DNA of 64,000 nucleotides from Glandiceps talaboti. Its lineage: Eukaryota > Hemichordata > Enteropneusta > Spengelidae. Below the pieces are notes generated by a model that worked only from the letters and a program-made list of their open reading frames with translations, made no database searches and was not told the origin of the DNA. Each line of letters begins with the position of its first letter. Positions within the stretch are counted from its first letter, which is position 1. The DNA is taken from NCBI RefSeq assembly GCF_964340395.1, contig NC_135559.1:15952531-16016530 (forward strand). The letters run 5' to 3'. Positions 10,850 through 27,296 of the stretch are shown here, in pieces. Position numbers and translations under genes: made by a program.

Positions 10850-12862
10850 AAACACATCACAAAATCCAGATGGCAGCATTTGTTTGAGTTGTAGAGGGGA
10901 GAAGGAGGGGGATTATACAATGGAAGTATCTTTGAACGGAAAGCACGTTGGGGGATCACCAATGACCATCAAGGTGATTTCACCAAATTCCAAAGGGTTG
11001 CTGTGTAAATTTAGTAGCAAAGGATCTAGAGTCAATGAAGTCAGGTGGCCAGGGGGTATTATTTTCCATAATGGCAAAGTTTTAGTATGTGATCAATTCA
11101 ATAAGAGATTACAATTGTTCACTTTACATGGCCAACATTTGAGAGTGATCTACTTAACCAACTTCCCTACTCCTATTCAGCCTGAATGTGTAGCAGTGTC
11201 AGAGAAAGGCCACATCTTTCTCACAGCTGATAAGAGCAATCAAGTGTTTGTTTGTGATGAGAACGGGAAGCTGATTAGAATCTTTGGAGAGAATGAGTGC
11301 AAAGGATTGTGGGGTATTGCTATCAGTCCCGTTAATGGCAGAGTGTATGTGGCTGATGGTGAAGGAGGGTGTGTTCGAGTTTACACGCAGGATGGTAAAT
11401 ATGTTAAGTCGTTTAGTAGCCGGACAACTACAGACGTGTTAATGTTCCCAACTGGCATTACAGTAGACAGTAAGGGTAATGTCATAGTGACAAGTTTCAC
11501 CTCTGTTATAGTATTTGAATCCAACGGTGAATACTTGTATAGGTTTGGGGATAGCGGGTTAGGTAAGATCGAACACGCATATGATGTGAGTACTGATAAG
11601 AATGGATACGTGTATGTGTATGATATACAGAAGAGAACGATCAATAAATATCAACCTAAATCAGGCAAATTCATTTCAACCATTCACAATGTTACGGATG
11701 AGGAATATTCTTTGGGAGGAATGTGTGTTACTGATGATGAGTCATGTAAGATAGTGGTGTCAGATAGAAGCGGTGACTGTATCAAAGTCTTCACTGAATG
11801 AAGTGTCATTGATGTATTGATTCAGGTATCAACAGTGTTCATACCCTGTGTAATGAATGCAAAATGTTATTGAATAATGTATAATTCTTTTAATTTGAAT
11901 TGTTCAATATTGTAGGGTTTTAATGAATTACTGCAGTAACTCGAAAAGAGGTTGTTTGAATAATAATTCATATAAATTACATTCAGTTTGCAAATTGAGA
12001 ATGTACTTATTTTGTCTTAGGATGGGGAGGAGGGTATATCCATTTAGAAATGACAATCGTTGATAATGATCACCAGATATTGAAAACGAACAGGATTGTT
12101 TCAATAATAATTCTTACAATCTTTGATTATTGTGGCACATTGTGAAATCTAAAATAAGTTACTCTGGCATTTTAGGAATACTTGCTGAACAAAAGAAAAT
12201 TGAAATTTTCTCATGCAAAGCTGACATGAATTTAATGTGTAAACAACTAAAAACAAATTCATTAATTTTGATAGAATAAAGACTATAAGATAGATTAGTG
12301 AATAATAATTGTGACATTGTGAAATCGCTATCTAGAAATATGTTATTTCAGATATATTGATCGAGCGGGAGCTACACAAATATCTATTGTATTATTTTGT
12401 TTGTGATGTTCAATTTTTTGATAGCTTCAATCGTATTATGATATACAGTATTTCCAGTTTCTGTGCATACATATTTGTAGTTTGATTGTCGGTCATTTAA
12501 TAATGACCATAAACGATTGTATTGGACTGGTCAACTAACTTTGTCATGAAGTTGAATTAAAAGTTCAGTTCTTGCATCACTTAAGATGTGAAGAGAGAAC
12601 ATGGGCCTTTAATCAAATATATGGACTTGAGACAACAGAATATGTAGGACCTCATTTTGCCTATTTCATGTATTTCAACCAATAAACTTTATCTTGAGTA
12701 TCGTTATTATTACGTAGCACATAGTTTGATTTGGTTTCTTTACAAGTGTTGGTATTACGAGAGTTTTAGCCATGGTTTGTACTACGTCACGATTTAATCA
12801 CAACTTATAATCTGTTCTCGTGTTATTCATGTTCAGACAAGTTATTACCTGTAATCGTAATG

Positions 12863-12925
12863 CCATTACTTACCATTACTTACCATTACTTATCAGTGAT
12901 TAAAGTTTATTCTGACTTTATATAA
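12863..12925 (+). repeat. CCATTACTTA decamer repeat with ATTAAAG motif downstream of TRIM-A
   Basis: Three tandem CCATTACTTA units are followed by TCAGTGATTAAAGTTTATTC. The same module recurs downstream of every TRIM copy: 26231-26281, 33074-33130, 44361-44420, diverged at about 50216-50271, and single-unit at 54795-54840. ATTAAA is a variant poly(A) signal, so this may be a distal transcript end, but that is inference. Confidence 0.7.
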
Positions 12926-13124
12926 TGTGTTATCTGATTATTTCTATGATGTGTTATATGTGTTTATAGCTAATGACAGTATGACATCTTGCATGAAATA
13001 TATAGACCCTTATTAAATAACTGGTCAATCATAAAGTGGTGTGAAGCAGACACACAACAACAGTTTGCACTAATCGGTAACTGACAGCATTGACACATAT
13101 TCTAACGGTCACACCCTTTTATAG

Positions 13125-13270
13125 TGTGTACGGTACGCCATGACGGGGCGCCCTAACACTTCGGTCAACCCCCTTGGCCTTCTTGGTGAGAGGATGCCGG
13201 TGAGGGTGGAACGACACGACGTATCTTACAGTCTAACCCTTTTACAGATGGGGTTATGGCATTGAAAAAG
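13125..13270. other. Conserved GC-rich patch
   Basis: A segment around TACGGTACGCCATGACGGGG, with higher GC than its surroundings. It recurs at about 33309-33455 and, diverged, at about 48383-48500, each time downstream of a type 1 TRIM gene. There is no open frame and no recognisable tRNA or SINE promoter boxes. Its nature is unknown. Confidence 0.6.
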
Positions 13271-13553
13271 TTCTGTTTATTTTTGATAACTTAATGACCT
13301 CTATAAACTGTACTCATGCAGTATCAGTGGTAATTTATTAGATTGGATGTTCACATACTAGAGTAGCAGATCTAGACAACATGGAGAAATTTTTAATGAT
13401 CACAACACAGGGAGCCCAGGCTTAGTAAATTATGCTAACCACAAAACCAAACCAAACCAAAACCAAGCCAAACCAACCAACCAAACAAACAAACAAACAA
13501 ACAAACAATCAAGCGCGCAGTGCCACGCACGCAAACAGTTCAACATTGAACAG

Positions 13554-13770
13554 GGGCATGAGGCAACAATTCTGGTGAAACCCGAAAATGATAATGATAT
13601 GAAAATGATAATGATGTGATACAGGTAATAAAGGCCCAAGTTAGCTATTAGTCACATTTACATACTTACTTCTTTATTTATAGTATATTTTAATAAACTC
13701 ATTATACACGTCTACACATATTTGTTATTTTGGGTATAAGGCCAGAAATGGAATGATTAAAAATATTATA
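13554..13770 (+). repeat. Internal direct repeat, copy 1 (block 1)
   Basis: About 215 bp beginning near GGGCATGAGGCAAC and ending near GATTAAAAATATTAT. It is repeated at 13980-14182 with a few changes. Both copies are also in block 2 (33784-34003 and 34222-34422), so the direct repeat predates the block duplication. Confidence 0.85.
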
Positions 13771-13979
13771 TGTATGTACTTGTACACGTTCTGGTCTTTT
13801 TAATAAATGATAATCACAGAAAAAGTTTATATAAATATGGAAGGCTCAAAAAAAGAATAAGAAAAAAGAAAGCATACGGATAGACATGGTGCAAAATCGA
13901 CGCTTAGTGCGCTCCCGACAGCTGATGCGCTCCGCTGCTTAGCGTGCTCGAGCTCAAACGTATTCCTTGCTTAAACCAG

Positions 13980-14182
13980 GGACATGAGGCAACTTGACAA
14001 TTCTGGTGAAACTCGAAAATGATAATGATGTCATACAGGTAATAAAGGCCCAAGTTAGCTATGAGTCACATTTACATACTTACTTCTTTATTTATAGTAT
14101 ATTTTAATAAACTCATTATACCCGTCTATACATATTTGTTATTTGGGGTATAAGACCAGAAATGCAATGATTAAAAATGTTA
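13980..14182 (+). repeat. Internal direct repeat, copy 2 (block 1)
   Basis: The second copy of the 13554-13770 segment, sharing the CAGGTAATAAAGGCCCAAGT core. It lies upstream of K1. Confidence 0.85.
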
Positions 14183-14917
14183 TTTATACGTCACCTGTCA
14201 CCAATCTCGCATTATGATTGGTCGAGAGCCCTGCAGATACACAGGCGTATTTTTCACCAACAGCCGTATTTTTGCTTGTTGTATCACGTGATCACTGCAC
14301 GTCCCCTTGTAAACAAATCTAGCAGACAACTAAAGATCGAACTATAACCAGCATTTCCAATGCCAAATTTGTTGTCAATCGAACAAAATATCACCGTTGT
14401 ATACATTGTAACAAGTCTTTGAACTGTACTTTTCATGTCACAGGGAAATAGTCAAAAATTCCACACACAACCGTGAAAGTCCAGTGACGGTAAACTCACG
14501 GTCGTCACGTGATCATAAACAAGAATTCCTAAATTCATGAAGGATATGAAAAGTACCACCACAGAGGGTGCAGTTTTTGCTTAACTAGAACAACAAAGTA
14601 TATCACGAACATTTCTGTACATTTAATGGAATGCAGTACGCAAAACAAAGACGCACTCATTTTTCAGCTGATGGTTATAAGTTTGAATATATCATTGAGT
14701 GATATGCAAATCGTAAACATTACGTCATACTACTGAGCAAACGCGCACTCTGATTGGATGATAAAGTTAAGGCTGACATGTAAGCAACCACATTGCAGTT
14801 ATCAGAGAGGAGCATGATACTACGCTCAACAGTATAACGCGGAAATGGTTTTATTTTAAAATGAAACAGAATGTTTAGACATTCAAAAATGAATTCATAG
14901 TCGCAGGTGACGTATAA

Positions 14918-15031
14918 GTATGTTATTTGCCAAATACTTTTCCACATCTTACTGCTCGAGGTAATTTTTCTGGTATAACGGAGAGCCGGAGCAGCAAGAT
15001 ATGGAACGGTATTTGGCAAATAACATATATA
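14918..15031. repeat. Hairpin upstream of K1
   Basis: Inverted repeat arms 14918-14957 (containing TGTTATTTGCCAAATAC) and 14990-15031 (GTATTTGGCAAATAACA). It ends about 210 bp before the K1 start codon and is kept in K2 at 35155-35268. It could be an old MITE or a promoter element. Confidence 0.8.
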
Positions 15032-15102
15032 CATATACGCGCCACACACGCCGCCCTCATCGGCGATGCGACATAAAGCGCGCAAAAAAGAAGAATTATT
15101 AT

Positions 15103-15110
15103 TGACGTCA
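15103..15110 (+). promoter_or_regulatory. CRE/ATF-type palindrome upstream of K1
   Basis: A full TGACGTCA lies about 132 bp before the K1 ATG and is conserved at the same spacing upstream of K2 (35342-35349). The site matches the consensus for CREB/ATF bZIP factors. Function is inferred from consensus and position only. Confidence 0.45.
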
Positions 15111-15241
15111 CAATAGAATAATGGAAGATTACAAATTCAGGTAAACAAATACATTCTTTGTTTAGAGCAGGTTTTGCAACCGAGCGTAACGCTGTGTTTG
15201 TATTCACTCAGAATGATTTCTGTGCTAGCCTACTTGTAAAT

Positions 15242-19877
<4,636 letters not shown>

Positions 19878-22258
19878 AAATAAATAAACAGAATATATAT
19901 ATATTTTTAATTTAAACCATCATTTTTGTCTGTTTGTGCATTTTGTCCATTTTGCATATGTGATGACTTTTTGATGATTGTGTATGTAGTGTGAATGACC
20001 TTTTGCAAATGACGTCATTACATTACTTCTGACGTGACTAAATATGATGACAGAGAAAAAGTCACTTAAATCTGACAATGTCTTGGTATCTATTCTGTAT
20101 GTAAACATTTGTACTAGTAATTTTCAGTTTACTCTCTTAGGACCGTGTATCTAAACATCATAATCATTTCAATTTTTCAGCACGTCACATATTTTAGAAA
20201 TGTACATACGTTTGAGTTCCTCTCAGTCGGATTAGGGAAACTTACACTATCTGTTCACTATCTGTTCTCATCCCTGTGATTAGTCAAAACTTTTGAAATT
20301 CTTTTTATTTTTATAAAAAAAAAATTATATTTTGGAGGAATATATGTATGTTGTTTACTGCATCACACCATTCACCAGTACATTTTTTATTTGGTATATC
20401 ACCAGCAAACAGAGTTTATTTTGAAGGTTAGTTTTCCTGAAATGGTGCCGAAATTGTCCAAGTTTCCGTTTTACACGCAAGTTTACAACCAAAAGTATCC
20501 GCAATTAAAGAGGTGCTTCACAGCCTTTCTAACTTGTTTTGCAATTTATTGAGTTACAAACATGGACTTGGTATATGTTGTTTCACATTGACATTGTTTT
20601 TCAAGTAGGAAAACACACAAAAGTGTTTTAAGGATAAAAAAACAAAACAAAATAACTATCAATTTGACATTCATAAGACCACTTTACAAAAACCCGCTAC
20701 ATCTGAATAATACCATCGTCGTAAACCACAGCCTCTTTTACGGCACCATCAAAGACACACAGTCAACTGGCTTTATTTCGCAGTGTTGCAGAACTTAATC
20801 GTTCGGGTTTTCGAGATTGGAATAATGTTTAAAGGTCTCGTTCGCTAAATTAGTTATCGTCAATATGTGTACAAAATCGATATTGTATTAGACTTGAACT
20901 TTATAAGATAAAATCAGCAAAAATCTGGAAAGCTCTGTTTAGGAATATTCAAGAACTACAAAAGTGGTTTAACGGTTTTTGTTCTACTCAGATAATCTTG
21001 AATATGTATAGATTGTCTAGAGTTTAAACGATGGAGTGGGTCCATAATCACAGGATTCTTTCGAATCTGGTGCTAAAAGTATACATGTTATATAGATACC
21101 ACTGAATCACCACATCTCATCAGACTCCAGTTTCTATTATACACAGTAGGTATGAGCACCTAAAGTTCTCTAATATACCAGCGACTTCCCTATATCTGCA
21201 ATAGTAATCCCACCATACCAATGTTACGGATACTACCTGTAACCTGACCCATTGTTATGTGCAATGCGAATCTCATTTAAAGCTTACATTAACGTAAGCT
21301 TTACGAAGCTGTGAAATATTACCGTAAAGGTATGAATAACTTAAATATTGCCTTAACAGAGCCAAATAACCTTCAAATCTGCTTGGGGAGAAGGACTCCC
21401 TCATTCCAAGAGATCCCTCAAACAATGAAACCAACAATCAGATGCACCAACCTTTTACTGTCATAATGGTATTAAACTTTTCTTAAATATTTTAACCCTA
21501 TGTATAAAGATTAATTGCTAATTTTAGATTTACCCTCTTCTAGAGATGTGAAATTATTGCCATGACAGTCAAAGAAAGAAGCCCCCCCCCCAACTCTCCA
21601 CCACCCTACCAATGATACAACCATCAGATGCACTGACCTTTACTATAATGCCGTTTAAGTTGGTTTTTTAAAGTTTTTTTTCTGATACTGGTGATGTCTT
21701 GTAAAGCTTGGAATTATTGTCTGAAATGCTCTAAATAGCCTAAAAGTTGTCTTTAAGAGGAGAAACATCCAGAGCTTCCAGGGGAAGACCGCCAAGGACC
21801 TCTCCCTAGAGGTAAACAAATCCCGGTCTAACACTCTTCCTCTTACTTCTTACTCTGTAAAACTTTTTAAAAAATCGATTGTTTGCCAAAAACGGTCTAA
21901 GTAGCCTAAAGATTTGCTTTAAATATCAATATACATCCAGAGCTTCTATGGGGAGACCCCCTTTAACCGCCATGAGAGGTAGTCATATCCGCATCTGAAG
22001 GGCTTCCCCCTACCCTACACTGTAAAGATGCTATAATTAAACGCCTTTTTGCAAATATTTACCCTGTGTAGTCGCTGATTTAGTATGTTGCATTCTGTTT
22101 AGTCAAAAAGTCCACTCTACGTCATGATCAAATACCCATAAATATTATATCTATATGGGGGGGGGGGGGTCATTATGTTTTAGAATTAATTGATGGGGGG
22201 GGGGGGGGGGGTCAGCCTGTTTTCCGTTTTCGACCAGTGACTTTTCGTTGCCCTGATG
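19878..22258. other. Region between K1 and TRIM-B, with a 1.85-kb block-1-specific segment
   Basis: 19878-20411 matches 39698-40241 downstream of K2. From about 20412 to 22258 the sequence has no counterpart in block 2, where CAGCAAACAG runs directly on towards AAAATCCATTGA. The extra segment holds degenerate repeats at about 21360-22110: TCAGATGCAC followed by ACCTTTACT, and ACATCCAGAGCTTC followed by GGGGAAGACC or GGGGAGACCC. It also has G-runs at 22158-22167 and 22196-22211. No gene is seen. Confidence 0.7.
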
Positions 22259-22742
22259 GAAAAATCCATTGATCACCACCCCACTCCATCCGCCTTTGGC
22301 CGGAGAAATTAACCGGTCCATAAGTACAAAGGACATAGTTCTAGACATTTGGGCAGCCTGCCAATACATAGACGTAATAACGCACGTAACTGCGCATGCA
22401 TACATTCTGTTGATCATATAACCGGTCAACTGATCGATGGGGACGGACACCTACACCCTGGTGATGCACGGATTACTACAAGGTAAACTATCATAATGTT
22501 TTTCTCAAACAGTCGTGCAATTGACTGGCATTAATAAATGTATATGGGAAATGAAGAACAACAATTTACCACATAAACCTTGTTTCAAGTATTTATTTTT
22601 GCTTTCTTTCTTTTTCAACTAGTCAACATTCATAGAAGACCACGTAGACTGAATTCTATCACCCGATTGCTCACGAGGTTAACGCACTTTACACTCTCTG
22701 GCACTTTGTATCCTTTGAATAAAACAATAGTGATATCACATC
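22259..22742 (+). other. Predicted 5' UTR exons and intron of TRIM-B
   Basis: A first exon ends at 22482 (CTACAAG, then a GTAAACT donor). The acceptor is TAG at 22620-22622 or 22633-22635. The ATG at 22743 is in TCACATCATGG. The layout is the same as in TRIM-D, TRIM-F and the type 1 genes. Confidence 0.55.
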
Positions 22743-24938
22743 ATGGCAACTGCAGAGTCGAAATTTCAAGAGGAAGTTGACGACCAATTTCTCATATGTA
22801 TGATTTGTCTGAAGCGTTACCAAAATGCCAAACTTTTGCCATGTTTACATACGTTTTGTGGACATTGTCTGGAGACGTTGGTTAAGAAAGCTGGCGAACT
22901 TCTTTGCCCGGTTTGCAGACGTCCTCAAACAATCGCTGATGGTGGCGTTCGTGCGATAGCAGATAACTTTTTTATGAATCAATTGGTTGAACAGTTCAAC
23001 AGACGAGATGAGGATTTACTTGAGGCGAGGAAATGTGGTGGTTGTAGGAAGAGTTCAGCTTCACATAGGTGTATCGACTGTGCAATGAGTCTCTGCCAAA
23101 CTTGTTCAAATACACACAGTAACATTCCATTGACACGTACTCATCGTCTGATGTCAATCACACAGTATGAGAAGACAAAGGTCGAGAACCCAGCAGCTGT
23201 ACAGCCTCCCATCTACTGTACCAGTCACCAAGACAACCAGGTTAAATTCTACTGCGATACTTGTGACATTGGTATCTGTCATGAATGCACCATTCTTGAT
23301 CACCCTCGACCTCAACACAAGTATAGATACCTGAAAGCTGCAGCGATAGAGTACAAGATATACCTGACAAAGATGGTCAAAAAGATGAAAGTGAAAGAAA
23401 GAGAAGTACACGACAGTAAGAACGTGGTGCAAGAGATGGTGAACTCAGTTGACAACAACTTCCAGAAAAATGAAGAAATAATCAAGGAACATGTCACAAA
23501 GGCGATTGAAGAAGCGACCATGAAAATGATGGAGGATGGGAAAAAGCTGCTAAATAGTTTGTATCAAGAACATAACGATAGGAAAGGTAAACTACACGCA
23601 CAACTAATATACTTCAACAACATTGAAAACATTTTGACGAGCGCTTGCAAGGTTGCTGGGGAAATGCGCCAACACAGAAGTGATGCGAAGTTAATGTCAG
23701 CTAAGAGTGGAATGACGTCACAAATACAAGAACTATTAACGACGGCGAACACAGACCAGACACCATTGGAGAGTGATTGTGTAGAATTCCATCCATATCA
23801 TGATTACTGTCAAACTGAAAGCTTAGGACAGTTGCATTTATCATCATATGGGATAACTCATTATTCAAAGTTTCCAAAGGTTGGCGAAGAGATACGAGTA
23901 ACTCTGACAAGTAAAGACCAAAGAGTGAAATTGAGAAAATGCGACGTCAACGGTTATATGTTGACGCCTTGCTATGAAACAATGAAGGTGACCATGACAG
24001 ATAATTCAGATGGAAGTATTTCATTGAATGCTAGAGGGGATGAGGAGGGGGATTATAGCCTTAGAGTGCACGTGTATGACAAACCAGTTCAAGGTTCACC
24101 CTTGACCTTGAAAGTCATTCCACAGAAATCAAAAGGGCTGCTTTGTAAATTCAGTAGATGGGGCTCGAAAGTTGATGAGGTCCGTTTTCCCATAGGTGTC
24201 ACTTTATATAAGGGAAATGTTTTAGTATGTGATCAATTGAATAAGAGATTACAATTGTTCACTTTACATGGCCAACATTTGAGGGTGTTCTACTTAACCA
24301 ACTTCCCTACTCCTATTGAGCCTTTATTTGTAGCCGTGTCACAGAAGGGTTACATCTTTCTCACAGCTGATGGGAGTAATCAAGTGTTTGTGTGTGATGA
24401 GAATGGGAAACTGATTCGAATGTTTGGTGAGAATGAGTGCAAGAAGGTAAAAGGCATTGCTATCAGTCCCGTTAATGGTAGAGTGTATGTGGCCGATAGT
24501 GAGGGTAAATGTGTGAGGGTTTACACTCAGAATGGTGACTATGTTACTTCGTTTACTAGTCAGGACAGTATCCTGAAACCAAATGGCATCACAGTAGACA
24601 GCAATGGTAATGTCATAGTTACAGATGTCACGTCTGTTAAAGTATTCGATGGCAATGGTAGATATTCGCATCGTTTTAGGGCTTCTGGTAGTGGGTTAGG
24701 TAAGCTAAGATCGGCGGCATATGACGTGAGTACTGATAAGTATGGATATGTGTATGTGTATGACTTTATGGCTGGCAATATTAATAAGTACAACCCTAAA
24801 TCAGGCCAGTTCATTTCATGCATTCACAATGTCACGGATGGGAATTCTTTAGGGGCAATATGTGTTACTGATGACAACCCGTGTACAATAGTGGTGTCTG
24901 ATCATGATGGCAACTGTATCAAAGTCTTCAATGAATGA
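22743..24938 (+). CDS. TRIM-B: TRIM-NHL E3 ubiquitin ligase, type 2
   Basis: 731 residues in one exon. The RING finger is C3HC4 at about 19-58 (CMIC, CLHTFCGHC, CPVC). B-box 1 is at about 98-134 and B-box 2 at about 159-192, followed by a coiled coil about 195-330. An Ig-filamin-like domain spans about 375-465 (YSKFPKVGEEIRVTL to GSPLTLKV) and a C-terminal NHL beta-propeller about 475-731. This is the C-VII TRIM layout with both B-boxes, as in TRIM71/LIN-41. Such proteins ubiquitinate or repress targets recognised by the propeller, which in relatives binds RNA or protein; the target here is unknown. It is nearly identical to TRIM-D except in a patch at about 513-579. The CDS looks whole and the start is conserved in all copies. 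Confidence 0.93.
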   Translation: MATAESKFQEEVDDQFLICMICLKRYQNAKLLPCLHTFCGHCLETLVKKAGELLCPVCRRPQTIADGGVRAIADNFFMNQLVEQFNRRDEDLLEARKCGGCRKSSASHRCIDCAMSLCQTCSNTHSNIPLTRTHRLMSITQYEKTKVENPAAVQPPIYCTSHQDNQVKFYCDTCDIGICHECTILDHPRPQHKYRYLKAAAIEYKIYLTKMVKKMKVKEREVHDSKNVVQEMVNSVDNNFQKNEEIIKEHVTKAIEEATMKMMEDGKKLLNSLYQEHNDRKGKLHAQLIYFNNIENILTSACKVAGEMRQHRSDAKLMSAKSGMTSQIQELLTTANTDQTPLESDCVEFHPYHDYCQTESLGQLHLSSYGITHYSKFPKVGEEIRVTLTSKDQRVKLRKCDVNGYMLTPCYETMKVTMTDNSDGSISLNARGDEEGDYSLRVHVYDKPVQGSPLTLKVIPQKSKGLLCKFSRWGSKVDEVRFPIGVTLYKGNVLVCDQLNKRLQLFTLHGQHLRVFYLTNFPTPIEPLFVAVSQKGYIFLTADGSNQVFVCDENGKLIRMFGENECKKVKGIAISPVNGRVYVADSEGKCVRVYTQNGDYVTSFTSQDSILKPNGITVDSNGNVIVTDVTSVKVFDGNGRYSHRFRASGSGLGKLRSAAYDVSTDKYGYVYVYDFMAGNINKYNPKSGQFISCIHNVTDGNSLGAICVTDDNPCTIVVSDHDGNCIKVFNE

Positions 24939-27020
24939 ATGAATGAATGAAGTGTCGTTAACGTATCTAATCGAGTATGAATACCTGTTTAAGAAAATAC
25001 GAGATGTTTCTCTGAATTGATGTGTTTGATTGTCAACCATATAATATCATAAGAGACTGTATTGGGTCACCCCACTATACAATAAAATTAAGTTAAACAA
25101 TGGCCCAGGTGTAATGTTTGTACTATTTAAGATGACAAGGATGTACAAAGACTTTTCCTTTCTATGGATGAGAAACAACTGTATGGTGTCCCTTTCTATT
25201 ACTTCAGCCTATAGACTTAATTTTGAGTATGATGTGGTATTTTGTATATTACATGGTTTTCAGCGAATGTAGTTTCTTAAAGTTTAGTTCTTATTTTGAT
25301 TTCTCTTACTTATATTTGTAACACAACAGTGGTTTTGTATCATTTCTGTTAGCCAGTCTAGTGCTAAAATTCAGCTGTCGTTGGACCAGTGAGCTGGACT
25401 GAACACTTGCATAGTTTTATGTGAAAATGTTGTCATTATTAAAGCGGAAGAAGTTCTTAATCGCTTTTGTTATATTTTTGTTACTATAATTATAAACTTA
25501 TATCATTAGCGTTTATATTTCAGTTAACATTGATTGATTTTATTTCTGTATATCATACGAAGGTATCGCATTTTAAACTTATTCCTAAAGTTGTAGCTTT
25601 TGGCCCTATAGTTTTTAGATTTGAAATTTTTCTGAGCCAAGTTTAATTTTAATACTAGTTCATATATCCGTGTAACTATATTGAAAACTTTAAAAACGAT
25701 GCCAGAATGACTATGGAATGCCGTGCATTCTGTTTATAAAAACCCTGTAATACTATATAATTTTATAATACATTTTGTCACCATAAAGAACGATTCTTTC
25801 TAGAAAGAGAAGTCTCTCATGTACAGCCATAAAACTACAACAATTTGAGAGTAATTTGGCATGTACAATCCAGATTTGAATTATTTGTGAGTAAGTTTAA
25901 CTGTAATACTAGTTACTGTGTACATTGAGAAGTTTAACAATAATGCCACTCGAAAGAGAAAGCTGTCAATGTGATGTTGGATAGCCAAGTCCCCCAGGCT
26001 AAACTTAAAGTCTCTGTGTATAATTCACATTTAGAAATGATTCTCTTGTGAACTTATTAATATCATGTGAAAAAAGTTGGACTTAGTTACTTTAGTATTA
26101 AACAGTTTTAGTATTGGCTTTTGAGTCATGATTTAATCGCAAATGCTGCTGATGTAATGACAAACTTAATATATTCTTTATCTGTATTCTTTCATTAATG
26201 TTGGGATAAGTTACCTGGACTTGTAAAAGACATTACTTACCATTACTTACCAGTCCTTATCAGTGATTAAAGTTTATTCTATTATCTGAATATTTCTATG
26301 GTGTATTATATGTGTTTATAGTGATAACAACAGTAAGACGTCTGGTATAAAATATATAGACACTTAACATTCTACATCCCCAGTCAATATAAATTGGTGT
26401 CAACCAGCTACATTTGAAAATATATCATTTGTTTTGCTCGCATCGGTAACTAACAACACTATTAAGAATACAACACTACTATAATGCATTAAAGTGCCTT
26501 ATTACCTACAGTGATTCAAAGAAATGCCATGCCCTGTCATGTAGTGTTGTAATAATCAATGACTAACTACATAATGCTTTCAAGATTTAACGAAACTGTA
26601 AAGGTGAGGAGTTGATCTGACTTACTTTCACTATTAAATCATAAACTAAGGGAACATTTTCAACTCAAGCTGATGAAGGTCGTCATTCTAAACTTGTCCA
26701 CTTCTATCTGTAGAAATGTCCCTCTTGATCACATCTTTTGGAGTACATCATATAGTTTCTGCAATTATGAACTTAAAAAGTAATATACAGTTTGTCTAAA
26801 TATCTTGTAATTTCAGAGAGAAAGTGCTTTACAAAATAAACTGTAGTATGGCTAATCTTTACAGCGAGGTAAGTGACTACTCATTAAATTAACCTTTCCT
26901 GCCAATAATATAAAGATAGATAACTGTGCAGTATAATATAAAATTCATAATCTAAATTGGAAATACGACAAAAACCAAAAGTGAATGCCTTGAAAAAGAA
27001 CTTAAAAGATTTGTCTATTC
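24939..27020. other. Downstream region of TRIM-B
   Basis: No gene is seen. It aligns with 42934-45122 after TRIM-D. It includes the decamer module at 26231-26281 (two clear CATTACTTAC units and the ATTAAAG motif). Confidence 0.65.
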
Positions 27021-27099
27021 TCCAGAATATTCTAACTGTGCAGTGCCTCTGAACTGTACATTGTAGTGGAAACTGGTGTTTTATGAATTCACTGATTGG

Positions 27100-27141
<42 letters not shown>

Positions 27142-27228
27142 AATAAATGATTTAAACATTTAAACTGTAAAGAAAACTGATGTAATGATTGGTTGTTTTT
27201 CGTATGAATGAAGTATATACTTTTTGCC

Positions 27229-27296
<68 letters not shown>

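Larger units (their letters stand above)
4652..11801 (+). pseudogene. TRIM-A: TRIM-NHL E3 ligase, type 1, disrupted by a LINE
   Basis: This was a single-exon gene like TRIM-C. The start ATG at 4652 lies in TCACATCATGG. The RING finger (C3HC4, residues 19-58) and B-box 1 are readable to about 5070. A 2-bp loss relative to TRIM-C (CACAGTGAG against CACAGTATGAG, about 5072-5076) shifts the frame and stops it at 5077. The second frame then carries B-box 2, the coiled coil and the start of the filamin-like domain to 5893. A 4944-bp LINE interrupts it, and the rest of the filamin-like domain and the whole NHL propeller continue open from 10850 to 11801. With a frameshift and a large antisense insertion no full protein is expected. 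A short RING plus B-box 1 product of 141 residues could in principle still be made. Confidence 0.9.
11802..14917. other. Intergenic region between TRIM-A and K1
   Basis: No gene is supported. It matches 31790-35154 in block 2 closely. Separate entries cover the decamer repeat (12863-12925), the GC-rich patch (13125-13270) and the internal duplicated segment (13554-13770 and 13980-14182). There is also an AAAC/CAAA-rich run at 13440-13508. Two CACGTG palindromes lie in TCACGTGATC contexts near 14286 and 14507. Confidence 0.6.

Noticed and set aside
13125-13270. tRNA-derived SINE
   Set aside because: No A-box or B-box promoter and no tRNA-like fold could be recognised.
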